A stretch of DNA of 64,000 bases from Phymatolithon calcareum (Eukaryota; Rhodophyta; Florideophyceae; Hapalidiales): assembly GCA_977006965.1 (NCBI GenBank), contig OZ345369.1, forward strand, positions 1,054,001 to 1,118,000, written 5' to 3'. The notes below the pieces were generated by a model. The model made no database searches. It had not been told where the DNA came from and saw only the letters and a program-made list of their open reading frames with translations. Shown here in pieces: positions 62,320 to 64,000 of this stretch (its first letter is position 1; each line of letters starts with the position of its first letter). The position numbers and the translations under genes are program-made.

Positions 62320-64000
62320 AATCTGTACGGGACGAAGAAGAGAAAATTGGAATTGAATTGTGAACGGGAATAGTAATAGAAATACGTACCCGTTATATTT
62401 ATTCAAAGCCTGATCAGAACTCATGTCGATGATCTTGTTTAGGTCAGCTTGGTCTTCTGCTGGAGAATGACCGCCACTGGGACTGTCACCCCTTATATGG
62501 TCATCTCTCATCTTGAGGATAGCATGGAATACGGCGCTACCTCGGGGTCTTGATGCCCATTTCGGAGCGTCAAGGCCTGAGTCGGAGATTGTTTCACGAG
62601 ACCAAGCGCGTCGGTGTCAACAAGATTCCCGTATGCCATTAGGGATCGTAAAAACTCGGGCGGGTCGTCGTGTATTCCTCTCGGCTCAATGCCATTTCCC
62701 GGATAATGCGCCTGGACATCGGCCGACGCCCCCAAGCCTGCCCGAGTACAGATGATAAAGCTCCTGGGTGGCATATTAATGACGTGAGCCAAGTGCTGTC
62801 ATTGAGAGCTTTAAGATGGAAGAAAGCAATTGCTCGATGCCGGCGAGCGAACAGAGGCGGATGTTGCACTGTGGCACCTTGATTGCTTGTTGTTGAGAGG
62901 CGCGATGTCGAGGGCAGATAGGTGTTATGATCTTTAGCTCGGGATCTTTGGGGACGTTGGAATTAAATTCACGGCCGGTCACCGCCCCCATGGCGGTTAC
63001 TGGCGGCAACGAGCTAAGGTATCAGAAGATCGAGAACACCCGATGAAATGGAGTGTCGTGCGACCAAAAGGTGCTGTGGTCAAACTGTATTGCCCACGTA
63101 TTAAATGTGTGCCATTGTGCCTGGGCGTGGAGGACATTCATCTTCGTCCCATTCCGATGGTTTGATAAACTTTCTTCTGTGTTCCGTGAAACTATGTTGC
63201 TTTTCACACCATTAATTCTCATGGGCATGAAAACGAGAGATAAGATCTTGAAGAAGATATCCTCTATATCACAATATACGGCGACGGCCGCAACCTCATT
63301 CCCCGATGCGAAATTGCCCATAATTTATCTCCAAGTATGTCGAGCTTTCCGACGCGATTCCACAATATTGCAGCCATTGCTAATGATCGCATTGCCCTGT
63401 AGTCATGTCAGGATTTCTGGTAACAACAATGCAATGCTTGTCCAGATTCTATAGTATTCGACAGACATTGTTTCTTTCGTCCGGATTTAGCAAGCTTATC
63501 AACAGATTTATAAGCATAACAGAAGACGAAGGATATGGATGTGTCAGCACAAGTCTACAGTAGTTAGCGGCCGAACGGCTTAAACTCGTTACTTGAGTTT
63601 GACTGACGCAGCGGACCTTTACTGATAAATCTGTAATTTCGGCTACTTTTCGCGGCGAAAGAAGGCAACCAAAACTAAACTAATGTTGTCATCTGGATGA
63701 GTGCCAGTCATTCCCTCCATTACCAACATGTATGCCCCGCGGACTGCTTCGCATCGCACAGAAGGCGTAAACCCGGCTCTCGACTGCTGGCCCTCCTCCG
63801 ATCTCTCATGAAACGAACGGCTAAAACTGCACTGGCGTCTGACTCTTTCAAACACCGGTGAGATCAATCTTCTCGTCCGGGTTGTGGCCGGTGAATAAAC
63901 TGCTCGGGGAGAGAAGGCCAGCAAATAGAGCAATATTCTAATTATAGCACATAGTTCCAAGATATTCACTTTGAAAAGTTTCGCCGCAAAGTGAAGAACA
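62320..64000. other. Right end of window, probable transposon remains
   Basis: No intact gene. A minus-strand stretch (62400-62600) gives RGDSPSGGHSPAEDQADLNKI before a GT donor (CGG|GTACGT at 62390) and may be an exon. A plus-strand frame at 63053-63454 contains WSNCIAHVLNV, resembling the C-x-AH-x-LN motif of hAT transposases. Confidence 0.25.

Overview
This is a stretch of eukaryotic nuclear DNA, most likely from a photosynthetic alga. A red alga is my best guess, not proven. The reasons are single-exon or few-exon genes with short GT-AG introns (61 to 280 bp), a gamma-tocopherol-methyltransferase-type enzyme, a FAD4/TMEM189-type desaturase with a plastid-like leader, a mitochondrial F1 beta subunit with a targeting leader, and an intron-poor layout broken up by DNA transposons. 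No tRNA, rRNA or CRISPR array was found.

The main discovery is a 5.0-kb mobile unit carrying a Fanzor gene (eukaryotic relative of TnpB, an RNA-guided nuclease). It is present twice, in opposite orientation: 25871-30872 and 37764-42800. Both copies end at the same bases and their flanks differ, so they are separate insertions and not one large inverted duplication. A third, paralogous locus near 1180 lacks the insertion. The copy at 40046-42658 has an intact 870-residue reading frame with D610, E771 and D843 and a four-cysteine zinc ribbon. The copy at 26013-28590 lost its zinc ribbon and last RuvC aspartate to a 5-bp deletion. Between the Fanzor stop and the element end lie 142 bp that can fold into four consecutive hairpins, the expected place and form of the guide (omega) RNA scaffold. 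The other 2.2 kb of the unit is divergent from Fanzor and holds unrecognised, probably spliced, open frames.

Layout. 1-5600 is a decayed inverted paralogue of 35340-44700. Both have the order SDR dehydrogenase, SAM-DUF202 membrane protein, LRR protein. Comparing the two blocks reveals later insertions: a 995-bp transposon with 9-bp target duplication, a poly(A) retrocopy with 14-bp target duplication, and the Fanzor unit. 6-8 kb holds an archaemetzincin. 8.9-14.2 kb is dense in transposons, including a hAT family for which both short MITEs and a longer parent with a transposase remnant are present. 14.2-17.7 kb is gene-poor. 17.8-25.6 kb holds a membrane-anchored coiled-coil protein, the N-acetyltransferase NAA40, a FAD4-like desaturase and CorA. 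Between the two Fanzor units are a lipid-anchored acidic repeat protein, Mdm35/TRIAP1, the exosome subunit MTR3 and the second LRR gene. 43.6-58.9 kb holds the SDR, an unknown two-exon gene, two more SAM-DUF202 genes, the ATP synthase beta subunit, a tocopherol-type methyltransferase, ribosome factor REI1, a four-exon prenylated ubiquitin-fold (UBL3/MUB) gene and a disrupted peroxiredoxin. 60.2 kb to the end holds an isochorismatase-family hydrolase, a small unknown gene and hAT-transposase-derived sequence.

The genes do not form an operon-like pathway; they are ordinary housekeeping genes in an actively rearranging neighbourhood. A second oddity is clusters of perfect, spacer-free DNA palindromes lying just upstream of several genes.
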